Notes: generated by a model not told the origin, from the letters alone. Positions 52,318 through 61,462 are shown, counted from the stretch's first letter. The stretch: DNA of 64,000 nt from Chitinophagaceae bacterium UBA7600 (GCA_002478885.1 DLKC01000001.1:1-64000); one strand, 5' to 3'. A program made the numbers and translations.

Positions 52318-52689
52318 ATGATAAAAGTCGAGCCTATCAACCAGATCGGTGAAGATGAAAGAGGAAGGACGTACACTTTCAATATGGATCGCACCGGAGA
52401 ATTTATTGTCGGGTTCAGGAAAGCCGGCAGTTCGAGCGGTAGACATTATCACAAAGGGCGTTCGCCTTATAAATGCCCGGAAAAATTTATGATCATGCAG
52501 GGCCAAGCAACCGTTCATTGGCGGGATATAAAAAGTGAAAGACTGGGGAGTGAAAAAGTTACGGGCCCAGCTATCGTTTATTTTGATCCCTGGATATGGC
52601 ACGACATCGTTGCCGATAGCGATATCGTTTTTTATGAATTGAATTCGCTGGCAGACGGAAGAGATGATACTTTCAGGCTGGAGGAATAG
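52318..52689 (+). CDS. cupin-fold protein
   Basis: This 123-aa protein fits a single cupin barrel. The metal-site motif appears as GRHYHKGRSPYKCPEKFMIM (about 41-60), with two histidines and a glutamate, and the second motif as WIWHDIVADSDIVFYELN near 90-107. Small cupins include enzymes and sugar-binding proteins, so the reaction cannot be assigned. It lies 27 bp after the DUF1835 gene and 39 bp before the membrane glycosyltransferase-like gene, all in one direction. Confidence 0.75.
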   Translation: MIKVEPINQIGEDERGRTYTFNMDRTGEFIVGFRKAGSSSGRHYHKGRSPYKCPEKFMIMQGQATVHWRDIKSERLGSEKVTGPAIVYFDPWIWHDIVADSDIVFYELNSLADGRDDTFRLEE

Positions 52690-52728
52690 ATTGCCCCACT
52701 AATTTTTGCTGTTACATAAAAATTGCAG

Positions 52729-54402
52729 ATGAAGCTTTTTAACATCACACGGAATTATGTTCAGAAAAATCCTGTGGTGTTGCTTTTTGTTGGTTCAGCA
52801 TTGTTGGTCAGCCATTTGTTGTTTGCACACGGAGGGTGTTTTGGAAATGACGATATGGTTTATGCGTATTACGCGGACAATGCAGGTCATTCAGCAACCC
52901 CGGCCTGTGCGAACTGCACGCATTTTGAATTGAGATGGGTGCCGGTGTTTGTGACTGCTTTCTTTTATAAAATCTTCGGTTTGAATGATTTCGGTTCCGC
53001 TTTATTCTCACTGGTTTCTTTCGTTTCTATCGCGGTGCTTTTGTATGCTATATTAAGAAAGGAAACGTTGTTTGTTATCGCCTCTGGTTTTGTTTTGTTT
53101 TTCCTGAACCACAGCACGGTGTTTTATACACATCGTTTGCTCGCCGACACCGGTATTTCCGCTTTTAATTTTCTTGCTTATTATTTTTATCACAGGCAGT
53201 TGTTTGGCATAAAGAACAGGTCGGTGTTCAATGCGACGATCTTGAGTATTGCGCTTATGCTGGCGTTGCTGACAAAAGAAACAGTGATCATTCTATTGCC
53301 TTTTTGGCTGTTGCTGTTGGCAATAGATATCTTTAAGAAAAGAAACCGTCGCTTCTGGACAACCACAGTATTGTTGATCACCATGTTTACGGTTGCATAC
53401 CTTTTATATTTTAGACTCTCAACCGGCGATTGGTTGTACCGCTATCATTTGTTACAATCAAATAATGCGATCGCCGACGAAACCTATGCAGAGCAACCAT
53501 CCACTGATCTATGGCAGAGGATTGGCTATGAATTGTGGAAGGTGTTTTTGTACAATGGAGATATGGAATACCTGCTTTTTGCCATTGCCGGTTTGTTTTA
53601 TTACAAGTCTGTTTTTAAAGAAGCGCGGGTAAGGCATATTGCCTGGTCATTTTTTGTGCTGTTGCTTTGTAGCAATTTCATGTCTTTTACGTTTAGCGCG
53701 TATAGTCCGCTCTGGCCTGATCCAAGACATTTTCTTTTTCTCATTCCATTTGCCGTTATCACCGGTGCATATATGCTTGCTGCATACATGCGTGAACCGG
53801 GTAAATATATGGGCCTGCTGTTTTGTTTTTTGGCTGCCGATATTTTCCTGTTGGTTTCGAACCTTGGCGGAACAAAATATGTGTACTTTGGAATAACGGC
53901 GGTCTTGCTGCTGCGATGGTTATTGTTTGCCTACAATAAAAGTGAGGGTGCGATTTATCTCAACTTTATTTTGTTTGTGTCATTGATGAGCAGTAATTAT
54001 TTTTTTGACTTTTTCAGTGCCCGGTATTCCTTTTATTATGACCAGCAGGCGATTGTGCAGACGCGACTTAAAACCATCGGAGATAAAACGATCGTTTACA
54101 CAGGAGATTTGATAACTGCAAGGCTGGCCAACTATATGCACTCCTTTAAGCAGGATGGTTTGCATTTCGCCGATATCGATACCTGTACATCGTTCAGCAG
54201 TGGAGCGAGTGCAAAATGCTTTTTGTTGTTTAACAGTGGGTATAACGAAAACTTTGCCCACGCGTTGGATTCATTACGTTTGAGAAATGTGATACCCGGC
54301 GGATTAAAGTTGGTGGAACAGGTGCATTCAGCAGCGTTGTATGAAGTAAAGGATACTGCGGTACTTGCAAGTTTTAAACAATATTCCACCAGTGGATTTT
54401 AA
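52729..54402 (+). CDS. GT-C fold membrane glycosyltransferase-like protein
   Basis: From the ATG at 52729 the protein has 557 aa; a TTG two codons earlier is not needed. About ten to eleven membrane segments are visible. The first periplasmic loop carries two adjacent aspartates in FGNDDMVYAYYAD (Asp41, Asp42), the position of the catalytic acid in GT-C and ArnT/PMT-like enzymes, followed by a CANC pair. The last 120 residues form a soluble domain. Such enzymes move sugars from lipid carriers to acceptors in the periplasm. No close family name can be given. It is the last gene in the block between parE and parC. Confidence 0.72.
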   Translation: MKLFNITRNYVQKNPVVLLFVGSALLVSHLLFAHGGCFGNDDMVYAYYADNAGHSATPACANCTHFELRWVPVFVTAFFYKIFGLNDFGSALFSLVSFVSIAVLLYAILRKETLFVIASGFVLFFLNHSTVFYTHRLLADTGISAFNFLAYYFYHRQLFGIKNRSVFNATILSIALMLALLTKETVIILLPFWLLLLAIDIFKKRNRRFWTTTVLLITMFTVAYLLYFRLSTGDWLYRYHLLQSNNAIADETYAEQPSTDLWQRIGYELWKVFLYNGDMEYLLFAIAGLFYYKSVFKEARVRHIAWSFFVLLLCSNFMSFTFSAYSPLWPDPRHFLFLIPFAVITGAYMLAAYMREPGKYMGLLFCFLAADIFLLVSNLGGTKYVYFGITAVLLLRWLLFAYNKSEGAIYLNFILFVSLMSSNYFFDFFSARYSFYYDQQAIVQTRLKTIGDKTIVYTGDLITARLANYMHSFKQDGLHFADIDTCTSFSSGASAKCFLLFNSGYNENFAHALDSLRLRNVIPGGLKLVEQVHSAALYEVKDTAVLASFKQYSTSGF

Positions 54403-54478
54403 TGTCGCCGCAATTGTGCAATCATGCGCATATTTGCAGAATAGTCGCCGGACCGCTACAGTTGAAAAATGAATAAAT

Positions 54479-54531
54479 TGTATAAGAGTGCGATGCAAGG
54501 GCCGATGCCATGGACAGGAAAGCCGGTAACA
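54479..54531 (-). repeat. palindromic repeat, right arm
   Basis: Core GTATAAGAGTGCGATGCAA (54480-54498), then GGGCCGATGCC and AAAGCCGG, ending about 40 bp before parC. A weak left arm (TCGCCGCAATTGTGC, near 54405) may precede it. Confidence 0.75.
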
Positions 54532-54571
54532 AAAATGATTTTATTACCGTTAATAAACAAGGAATTTGACA

Positions 54572-57085
54572 ATGGCTAAAGAGAAAAAAGAAATTGATCT
54601 GACAAATGAAAGTGGCGTGCAAGGACAATATAAGAACTGGTTTCTTGACTATGCGTCTTATGTGATCCTGGAACGTGCGGTGCCTGCGGTGGAAGATGGT
54701 TTAAAGCCTGTGCAGCGCCGTATTTTGCATGCGATGAAGGAAATGGATGATGGCCGTTTTAATAAAGTGGCGAACATCATCGGGCAGAGTATGCAGTACC
54801 ATCCACATGGTGATGCAAGTATTGGTGATGCGTTGGTAAACATGGGCCAGAAAGACCTGTTAATAGAAACGCAGGGTAACTGGGGCGATGTGCGGACAGG
54901 TGATGATGCGGCGGCGCCTCGTTATATTGAAGCGCGATTATCAAAGTTTGCGTTGGAAGTTGCGTTCAACGCAAAGACCACAGAATGGCAATTGAGTTAT
55001 GATGGCCGCAAACAGGAACCCGTTGTGTTGCCAATGAAGTTTCCACTATTGCTTGCACAGGGTGCTGACGGCATTGCGGTGGGCCTTTCAACAAAAATAT
55101 TACCGCATAATTTCTGCGAGTTGTGCGACGCCTCAATAAAATACCTCAAGGGAAGAAGATTTGAGCTGATGCCCGATTTTTTAACCGGCGGCATGGTAGA
55201 TGTAACAAATTACAATGAAGGAAAGCGTGGCGGAAAAATAAGGGTGCGTGCCGCAATAGAAGAGCTGGATAAAAAGACACTGGCCATCAGGAGTGTGCCT
55301 TATGGTGTTACTGTTTCGCAGTTATGCGACAGCATTACCAAGGCCAATGACCAGGGTAAGATCAAGATAAAAAAAGTAGTGGATGTTACCGCGAAAGATG
55401 TAGAGATTCAGATAGAATTGGCGCCAGGTATTTCTCCCGATATCACGATCGATGCATTGTATGCCTTTACCGATTGTGAAGTTTCTATTTCACCAAATGC
55501 ATGCGTTATTGTTGAGCAAAAGCCAAAATTTCTTGGGGTGCATGAATTGCTGAAGATTTCTGCCGATTACACAAAAGACCTGCTAAGACGGGAGCTTGAA
55601 ATAAAGCTCGGAGAACTGGAAGACAAATGGCATTATACCTCACTCGAAAAAATATTCTTTGAAGAAAAAATATACAAGGAGCTTGAACAAAAATATGAAA
55701 CCTGGGAATTTGTATTAGAAGCGATCGATAAGGCATTCGGTCCGTTCAAGAAAAAACTGAAGCGCGCAATTACAAGAGAAGATATTCTTAAACTTACCGA
55801 AAAGCCTGTACGCCGTATATACAGGCTTGATATTGATGAACTTGATAAACAGATAAAAGGTATCGAGGCTGAAATTAACCAGGTGAATCATGACCTGGAG
55901 CACCTGACAGATTATGCAGTTGCTCACTACGAAAATTTGCTAAAAAAATATGGCAAGGGCCGTGAAAGAAAAGCGGAAATAAAACTGTTCGACACCATTA
56001 CTGCAAAGCAGGTTGCTATCGCCAACACAAAATTGTATGTAAACCGCGAAGAAGGTTTCATAGGAACAAGTTTAAAGAAAGATGAATTTTTGTGCGAGTG
56101 TTCCGATCTCGACGACATTATCGCGTTCACAAAGCGCGGGGTTATGAAAGTGGTGAAAGTGGCTGACAAAACATTTATTGGTAAAGACATTATTCACGCG
56201 GCGGTATTCCTTAAAAATGATGAGCGCACTACTTATAATATGATCTATGTTGATGGTGATTCAGGTACTAGCTACGCAAAGCGTTTTAACGTAACTGGCA
56301 TTACGCGTGACAAAGAATATGACCTCACAAAAGGCAGCGATAAAAGCAAAGTTCATTATTTTACCGCCAATGCAAATGGTGAAGCGGAAGCAGTTAAGAT
56401 TGTACTGAGCCCAAATTGTACTGCACGCATCAAAGAGTTTGATTTCTATTTTGAAGAGTTGGAGATAAAAGGCCGCAGCAGCATGGGTAACCAGGTTACT
56501 AAGTATCCCGTTCGCTCGGCTAAATTTAAAGAGAAAGGTCGCTCCACGTTGGCAGGCCGCAAGCTTTGGTTCGACGATGTGTACGGCCGTCTCAATAATG
56601 AAGGCAAAGGCGCTTATCTCGGAAGTTTCGAAGAAGAAAAAATACTCGTTATTTATAGCGACGGAAACTACGAGTTGCGCGATACAGAGCTTACACAGCG
56701 TTTTGAAGCGGAAAAAATATTACTGATAGAGAAATTCAGCCCAGATAAAGTGATCTCTGCTATTTACTTCGACAATGAAAAGCAGCAGTTCAACGTAAAG
56801 CGCTTTAAAATTGAAACGACATCATTGCAAACAAAATTCCTTTTCATTAAAGAAGGCGATGGTAACAGAATTGAAGCAGTGTCTACAGAGGAAGAGCCTT
56901 CACTGATAGTACAGACAGGCCGCGGGTCACAGGTGCGCCGGGCAAAATTCAAAATTGCAAAAATGGTGGAAGTAATGGGTTGGAAAGCCGTTGGTGCCAA
57001 GCTGATGGACTACAGTAAGAGTATTGAAATGGAATGGGAGAAAAAACAGGAAGAGGGCAACCAGCAACCGGAACTGTTTGGGTAA
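54572..57085 (+). CDS. parC: DNA topoisomerase IV subunit A (ParC)
   Basis: From the ATG at 54572 the protein has 837 aa; a TTG two codons upstream is less likely, and AAGGA precedes the ATG. The breakage-reunion domain has YASYVILERAVPAVEDGLKP, the DNA-binding helix MQYHPHGDASIGDALV, and the catalytic tyrosine Tyr118 in AAPRYIEARLSK. A long coiled-coil arm (about 340-460) follows. The C-terminal region (about 510-800) has the irregular beta-pinwheel repeats of the ParC type, not a full six-blade GyrA set. It completes topoisomerase IV with the ParE encoded 3.3 kb upstream. Confidence 0.93.
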   Translation: MAKEKKEIDLTNESGVQGQYKNWFLDYASYVILERAVPAVEDGLKPVQRRILHAMKEMDDGRFNKVANIIGQSMQYHPHGDASIGDALVNMGQKDLLIETQGNWGDVRTGDDAAAPRYIEARLSKFALEVAFNAKTTEWQLSYDGRKQEPVVLPMKFPLLLAQGADGIAVGLSTKILPHNFCELCDASIKYLKGRRFELMPDFLTGGMVDVTNYNEGKRGGKIRVRAAIEELDKKTLAIRSVPYGVTVSQLCDSITKANDQGKIKIKKVVDVTAKDVEIQIELAPGISPDITIDALYAFTDCEVSISPNACVIVEQKPKFLGVHELLKISADYTKDLLRRELEIKLGELEDKWHYTSLEKIFFEEKIYKELEQKYETWEFVLEAIDKAFGPFKKKLKRAITREDILKLTEKPVRRIYRLDIDELDKQIKGIEAEINQVNHDLEHLTDYAVAHYENLLKKYGKGRERKAEIKLFDTITAKQVAIANTKLYVNREEGFIGTSLKKDEFLCECSDLDDIIAFTKRGVMKVVKVADKTFIGKDIIHAAVFLKNDERTTYNMIYVDGDSGTSYAKRFNVTGITRDKEYDLTKGSDKSKVHYFTANANGEAEAVKIVLSPNCTARIKEFDFYFEELEIKGRSSMGNQVTKYPVRSAKFKEKGRSTLAGRKLWFDDVYGRLNNEGKGAYLGSFEEEKILVIYSDGNYELRDTELTQRFEAEKILLIEKFSPDKVISAIYFDNEKQQFNVKRFKIETTSLQTKFLFIKEGDGNRIEAVSTEEEPSLIVQTGRGSQVRRAKFKIAKMVEVMGWKAVGAKLMDYSKSIEMEWEKKQEEGNQQPELFG

Positions 57086-57092
57086 TTTGTTT

Positions 57093-57180
57093 ACGGGCTT
57101 CCGTGCAGGTGGCATCGCCTGTTGTGTCACTCACTTGAGCGTTCAGTATTTAGCGCAGCTGTAGATAACAGCCCGGCGAT
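57093..57180 (+). repeat. palindromic repeat, left arm plus degenerate right end
   Basis: GGGCTTCC, GGCATCGCCTG and core TTGTGTCACTCACTTGAGC (57122-57140), beginning 8 bp after parC. CAGCCCGGCG (near 57168) looks like the outer end of a lost right arm. Confidence 0.8.
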
Positions 57181-57216
57181 ATCGACCGGGGCGATCATTT
57201 TTAAAGTGGTTTATTC

Positions 57217-57462
57217 ATGGCAAAAAGAAAGAAAAGCAAAGCCGACCCTAAAAAAATTGTCTCAATTGTTTTAATAGCAGAAGTGTTACTGGCAATATTG
57301 TTCTGGATACTAAAGCCGGAATGTGAGCCATGCCCTGCGGATACATATTGTCCGCCCTGCATCAGCATTTACCAGGTGGCTATTGTATGGATCGGTGTAG
57401 TTATTGCTGCGGCTGCATTGGGATATTCGATCTACGACAGTATTAAAAAGAATAAACGCTGA
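57217..57462 (+). CDS. small two-helix membrane protein with Cys-rich loop
   Basis: The 81-aa protein has a very basic start (MAKRKKSKADPKK) and two membrane helices (about 14-32 and 51-70). The 18-residue loop between them holds four cysteines and three glutamate or aspartate residues (ECEPCPADTYCPPC). By the positive-inside rule both ends are cytoplasmic and the cysteines are periplasmic, where they could form two disulfides or bind a metal. I do not recognise a family. It stands alone between parC and the convergent DUF1080 gene. Confidence 0.65.
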   Translation: MAKRKKSKADPKKIVSIVLIAEVLLAILFWILKPECEPCPADTYCPPCISIYQVAIVWIGVVIAAAALGYSIYDSIKKNKR

Positions 57463-57506
57463 TAAAGTTTTCCTTTATTTAATCGTTGCTAAATAGACAA
57501 AATATA

Positions 57507-57537
57507 AAAGCCCACGTTTTATAAGCGCGGGGCCTTT
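57507..57537. terminator. weak bidirectional hairpin between convergent genes
   Basis: AAAGCCC (57507-57513) can pair with GGGGCCTTT (57529-57537) with one bulge. There is no long T run on either side. Confidence 0.3.
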
Positions 57538-57540
57538 GAT

Positions 57541-57590
57541 GCCATGGAATAACAATGCAGAAAAGTGCGACGCAAGAGGTGATGCCACGA
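57541..57590 (-). repeat. palindromic repeat, right arm
   Basis: AAAAGTGCGACGCAAG within 57558-57576, followed by GTGATGCC. It lies 24 bp from the stop codon of the DUF1080 gene. Confidence 0.7.
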
Positions 57591-57613
57591 AGAACAGCAG
57601 CTGGCCACCAAAA

Positions 57614-58987
57614 TTATTTCAGCACTTTTATTTTAATACTTCTGAAACTTACTTCGTTGCCATGATCCTGCAGCAAAATATGGCCTTGTTGTGCTTCGCC
57701 AAAATGATCCCAGATTTTATACTTGCTTATCGCAACAAGGTCTTCGAAGGCTTTTGAGCCGCGTTCATACTCGAGCACTTTGATACCGTTGAGGTAATGC
57801 TCCACATGATTATTGGGGTAAACAATAATGCGACCAAGATTCCATTCGCCGATCTTATGCACAAAGCGCGCTTGTTTTTGCGCGGGAATAAGATCGTATA
57901 AAGACGACATGGTTCTGTTGCCATCGCGGCCAAGTTTTGCATCGGGATGCCCGTCATCATCAAGCACCTGGTATTCAAGCCCTATCGCTGAGCCCGTGTT
58001 ATTTTCTTTAAGCGTTACAAAATATTTAACCCCGCTGTTAGCGCCGGGCGTAAGCTTAAATTCGAAGGAGAGATCAAAGGCACTGTACTCATCGATCGTT
58101 ACAATATCGCCACCATTTGTTGACTCTTTTCCTTCTGAAGAAAGTACGCGCATCATTCCGTTTTTTACTTCCCAGCCTTTCTCAGGGAAACCTGGTTTGT
58201 AAGCACCTTTCCATCCATTGCTGCTTACACCATCAAAGAGTAGTTTCCAGTTTGTTTTCTTTTCATAATCAGTAAGGCTATTGGGAATATTGTTCAGTAC
58301 GTAAATATTGGCCGGAAAAGCTTTTGGCTTTATATCGTTTGTTTTTATACGGATATTTTTCCAATAAATTTTTTCACCAGCAAGCGCAGTGTTGCTGCCG
58401 ATGCTGTGCACCTGTAAGGCTATAATTCCTGAATGGTCAGCCGTATCCACAACATAGGCTGCCGGTACATCATTGATCCATGTTTTTATTTCGTTGCCGA
58501 TACATTCAATATGTACTTTGTTGAACTCTCCAAGCCTGAAGGCGTTTTGTGCGGCGGCATTCAGAGAGAGCGGGTAAAGCCAGTCGCGGCGGCCTTCGTC
58601 GTATAAGCCGGCTGTCCATCTTCTTGATGAAGGGTCAAGTTCGTACTGGTAACCATAAACTTTCCCTTTGCCATCATTAGCGGTTGCATCAAAATGGCTT
58701 CTGAATTGAACACCCGAATTGGATGTAGTATCATCGATCTTTACTTCAAGATCAAGCACAAAATCGCCATACTCTTTTTCGGTGCACAGAAAACTGTTGG
58801 GAGAATTGGCAACTGTACTTCCGATGATCATGCCATTTTCCACGCTGTAGTTTGCAGACCCTGTTTTTTGCTTCCAGCCATTAAGGGTCTTTCCATCGAA
58901 TAAACTGGTAAAGCCTTTTTGTGCACTGGCCAAAAAAACGCTTAGTAATGCAGCAAGCAGGAGCGAAGCCTGACGAAGATTTTTCAT
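57614..58987 (-). CDS. exported protein with two DUF1080 (3-keto-disaccharide hydrolase) domains
   Basis: From the ATG at 58987 the protein has 457 aa and a signal peptide (MKNLRQASLLLAALLSVFLA, then SAQ); the upstream methionine adds eight hydrophilic residues. Two jelly-roll DUF1080 domains follow. The first (about 26-205) starts FTSLFDGKTLNGWKQK with FRSHFDATANDGKGKVYGYQ. The second (about 235-455) starts WKLLFDGVSSNGWKG with YQVLDDDGHPDAKLGRDGN. DUF1080 proteins include enzymes that split 3-keto-glycosides and are common in Bacteroidota sugar use. Whether both domains are active is unknown. It should be periplasmic or surface-exposed. Confidence 0.87.
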   Translation of the reverse strand: MKNLRQASLLLAALLSVFLASAQKGFTSLFDGKTLNGWKQKTGSANYSVENGMIIGSTVANSPNSFLCTEKEYGDFVLDLEVKIDDTTSNSGVQFRSHFDATANDGKGKVYGYQYELDPSSRRWTAGLYDEGRRDWLYPLSLNAAAQNAFRLGEFNKVHIECIGNEIKTWINDVPAAYVVDTADHSGIIALQVHSIGSNTALAGEKIYWKNIRIKTNDIKPKAFPANIYVLNNIPNSLTDYEKKTNWKLLFDGVSSNGWKGAYKPGFPEKGWEVKNGMMRVLSSEGKESTNGGDIVTIDEYSAFDLSFEFKLTPGANSGVKYFVTLKENNTGSAIGLEYQVLDDDGHPDAKLGRDGNRTMSSLYDLIPAQKQARFVHKIGEWNLGRIIVYPNNHVEHYLNGIKVLEYERGSKAFEDLVAISKYKIWDHFGEAQQGHILLQDHGNEVSFRSIKIKVLK

Positions 58988-59102
58988 ATGCTCAGTTCGT
59001 TGATGTTTCAAAAATGAGTTTTAAAATTACTGCACAAAACACAAAGGCCGAATACTTTTTGAGTGGATGAATCAACCGGTTTGTGCCGGGAAGGGCTGAG
59101 TT

Positions 59103-60092
59103 TTAATTTGCCATTTTATAAAACCGGCTGCTGGTGGTGTCAGCGACTGTTCCATCATTTTTCCGGTAAATAAAAAAAGCCGCCAGGTCTTTTCGATTTT
59201 CCACGAACTGCATTGCTTTTTGCAAGCCCATTACCATAAGTGCGTTGTCATACGCATCTGCGGTAAAAGCATCGTTCGCGACGACCGTTACACTGATCAG
59301 TTCATTCTGTGCGGAGTAACCTGTAAATGGGTTAATAATATGAGAGATTTTTTTACCGTTGCTCTCATAAAATTTCCTGTAGCTGCCCGAAGTGGTAATG
59401 CCGCCATGATCCATCATCATTACTTTTTCCATCGTTTCCTCATCGCTGGAGTCATTGACCGGCGCTTCAATACCGATCTTCATTTTTTCGCCGTTTGGTT
59501 TATGTCCATTGACTCTTATTTCACCGCCGATCTCCACCACATAATTATGAATATTATGTTGTTCGAGATAATTGGCAACAACATCCACGCTGTAGCCCTG
59601 GGCAATACCATTTACATCTATTTGCACACAGGGTTTTATTTTATAGAGGTAATGGTCTTTTAATTTTAGGTAACTACTGCCAACGCATTTTTTCAACTTA
59701 ATAATTTTTGCGGAATCTGGCAATGAATCAGGGTGTTTTGCTGCAAACCCCCATGCCTGCACCAACGGAAATACGGTTACGTCAAAAATGCCTCCTGTTT
59801 GTTTGTAAGTATCTAGAGATTTCTTTACAACCGTGTACAAATGCTCATCAAGTTGCGCGCCTGTTTCTGAAGTATTAAAAGTATTGATCAGCGAATAAGG
59901 TTTATAAATTGAAAGAGAACTGTCGAGCGAGCTGAGTATACTATCTATTTCGTGTTTTTTAACCAGGCTATCTTTTGCATAGTAAACCACATGGTAGGTA
60001 GTGCCTTGGGCGAGGCCATTGATCTGGATATGAACAGCCTCTTCCTGTTCGGAAGTAACAAGGAACGTAAAGAATAGTAACAATAAACGCAT
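59103..60092 (-). CDS. apbE: FAD:protein FMN transferase (ApbE family)
   Basis: The 329-aa protein has the full ApbE pattern: an N-terminal QINGLAQGTTYHVVYY segment, DVNGIAQGYSVDVVANYL (about 164-181), GGEIRVNG, GGITTSGSYRKF, HIINPFTG and the closing AFTADAYDNALMVMG, which carries the metal-binding aspartate. ApbE attaches FMN from FAD to threonine or serine of target flavoproteins such as NQR or RNF subunits outside the membrane. The leader (MRLLLLFFTFLVTS) is short and has no lipobox cysteine. No target flavoprotein is encoded nearby. A TAGATTTG box ends 5 bp before the ATG. Confidence 0.92.
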   Translation of the reverse strand: MRLLLLFFTFLVTSEQEEAVHIQINGLAQGTTYHVVYYAKDSLVKKHEIDSILSSLDSSLSIYKPYSLINTFNTSETGAQLDEHLYTVVKKSLDTYKQTGGIFDVTVFPLVQAWGFAAKHPDSLPDSAKIIKLKKCVGSSYLKLKDHYLYKIKPCVQIDVNGIAQGYSVDVVANYLEQHNIHNYVVEIGGEIRVNGHKPNGEKMKIGIEAPVNDSSDEETMEKVMMMDHGGITTSGSYRKFYESNGKKISHIINPFTGYSAQNELISVTVVANDAFTADAYDNALMVMGLQKAMQFVENRKDLAAFFIYRKNDGTVADTTSSRFYKMAN

Positions 60093-60096
60093 GTCA

Positions 60097-60104
60097 CAAA
60101 TCTA
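60097..60104 (-). promoter_or_regulatory. possible -7 box of apbE
   Basis: TAGATTTG on the minus strand matches TAnnTTTG and ends 5 bp before the ATG, so a transcript from it would be leaderless. A -33 TTTG is not visible at normal distance. Confidence 0.35.
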
Positions 60105-60181
60105 CAGAAGAGGAGGCATGAGAGATAGCTAAAACTTTAACACGACCACTCTCCTGTAAAAAAAGCGGTTTTAACTAGTTA

Positions 60182-60397
60182 CTATTCCATTAAAACGCAG
60201 GCAAAGCCATTGCTTTTGACAAGCGTAATGATTGTTTGCGTACAAAATTTTAGCCCTTCAACGCGCAACACTTTGTCGCAATCGTCAAGATCGAAATTGA
60301 TCCTGTTACCCGGGAACGCCTGATCCAAAATCCAGATGAGCTCAATGGCCTTGTCTGCTTCCTCAACATTTGTTTTGAAAACTTCGAGCATTATCAA
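60182..60397 (-). CDS. hypothetical protein, 71 aa, HMA-like pattern
   Basis: This 71-aa protein alternates strands and helices (LEVFKTNVEEADKAIELI, then INFDLDDCDKVLRVEG, then a last helix and strand). The beta-alpha-beta-beta-alpha-beta order suggests a small ferredoxin-like fold such as that of heavy-metal-associated domains, but the CxxC metal site is absent. Translation may start at the first or the third codon, both methionine. It lies between apbE and an SRPBCC gene in the same direction. No function can be given. Confidence 0.6.
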   Translation of the reverse strand: MIMLEVFKTNVEEADKAIELIWILDQAFPGNRINFDLDDCDKVLRVEGLKFCTQTIITLVKSNGFACVLME

Positions 60398-60457
60398 AAA
60401 TGGGTTTGGTTAGCATTTTATGAGCGTCAACACCTAAAAGCCAGTGCAGCCGCATTA

Positions 60458-60997
60458 TCAATTTTTTTCGCAAATTGTTTTAAGTTTTGCGAGGCCTTTG
60501 TTATAGGTGTCGCCCATCATTTTGTCCATGTCAATAAAAAGCTTTATCACGTTCATGGGATAACTATAGTTCATATCAAGTCCCCACGTAACTTTTGTTC
60601 CACCGTTTGCATCTGCAAGATTAATATAAGCGTCAGCCTGCCCGTCAAAAGGTTTTATAAAATGCAGGTGAGATTCAATTTTATCTGGCTGTTGAATTTT
60701 CGTGATGGTTTGCTCGCCGCTGCCTACATCTTTATTGCCTTCCCATTTATAAACGGCGCCAACAGTGCCGTCCTGGCCTTCGTAGCTGATTTTTATGTTT
60801 GGGTCAGGTTCAATCCACGGACTCCAGTCATGCAGGGCATGCAAATTGCTCACATTACTCCACACTTTTTCACGCGACGCATTGATAACAATGTCTCTTT
60901 CCAAATGAAAATTTTTGGAAACGAAAATGCCGGCAATAAGTACGAAAGCGATGAATAGCACAAGCAAAATGCCTATGACTTTTAAAAACTTTTTCAT
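60458..60997 (-). CDS. SRPBCC (START-like) family protein with N-terminal helix
   Basis: The 179-aa protein begins with one hydrophobic helix (about 5-27, IGILLVLFIAFVLIAGIFV) that should anchor it to the membrane or act as an uncleaved signal. Then comes an SRPBCC fold: HLERDIVINASREKVWSNVS starts the first strand and helix, WSPWIEPDPNIKISYEGQDG follows, and a long C-terminal helix ends KGLAKLKTICEKN. This family binds hydrophobic ligands in a deep pocket and includes polyketide cyclase-like proteins. The ligand is unknown. It forms a same-direction row with the small protein and the VOC gene. Confidence 0.83.
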   Translation of the reverse strand: MKKFLKVIGILLVLFIAFVLIAGIFVSKNFHLERDIVINASREKVWSNVSNLHALHDWSPWIEPDPNIKISYEGQDGTVGAVYKWEGNKDVGSGEQTITKIQQPDKIESHLHFIKPFDGQADAYINLADANGGTKVTWGLDMNYSYPMNVIKLFIDMDKMMGDTYNKGLAKLKTICEKN

Positions 60998-61042
60998 GTC
61001 TATGGTTTGGTTGTTTTGTTGGATAAATAAAAGCGATTAAAA

Positions 61043-61462
61043 TTATTGTTTTTGATAATTAACCATCCACTTGACGCCAAACTTATCTGTAAGCGAGCCA
61101 TAGTAAGCGCCCCAGAATGTATCCTGTAAAGCCATTTCAACCTGGCCTCCGTCGGAAAGCTGATTGAAAATGCGATCAGCCTCTTCCTTCGATTCCGGCC
61201 CGAGGCATAAATAAAAGTTATTGCCTTTGTTCAAACTAAATCCCATTTCTTCCGGCGCATCTGTCCCCATGAGAATGTTGCCGTTCCCTATTGGTAATGA
61301 AATGTGCATGATCATGTTTTCAACACCAGTGGGCATGTTTCCCGCATCCGGGGTTTGCCCAAAGCGTTGCAACATGGCGAATTCGCCGCGGAAGACCGAT
61401 TTGTAAAAATTAAATGCTTCTTCTGTATTACCTGCAAAATTCAGGTATGGATTGATGGTCAT
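61043..61462 (-). CDS. VOC superfamily protein (PhnB-like)
   Basis: The 139-aa protein is of the PhnB type in the vicinal oxygen chelate superfamily. It starts INPYLNFAGNTEEAFNFYKS, has MPTGVENMIMHISLPIGNGN in the middle with LMGTDAP, and ends with TFWGAYYGSLTDKFGVKWMV. Bacteroidota genomes hold many such proteins next to DinB and SRPBCC genes, as here. The usual metal-binding histidine and glutamate positions are only partly kept, so enzymatic activity is uncertain. The function is unknown. Confidence 0.87.
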   Translation of the reverse strand: MTINPYLNFAGNTEEAFNFYKSVFRGEFAMLQRFGQTPDAGNMPTGVENMIMHISLPIGNGNILMGTDAPEEMGFSLNKGNNFYLCLGPESKEEADRIFNQLSDGGQVEMALQDTFWGAYYGSLTDKFGVKWMVNYQKQ

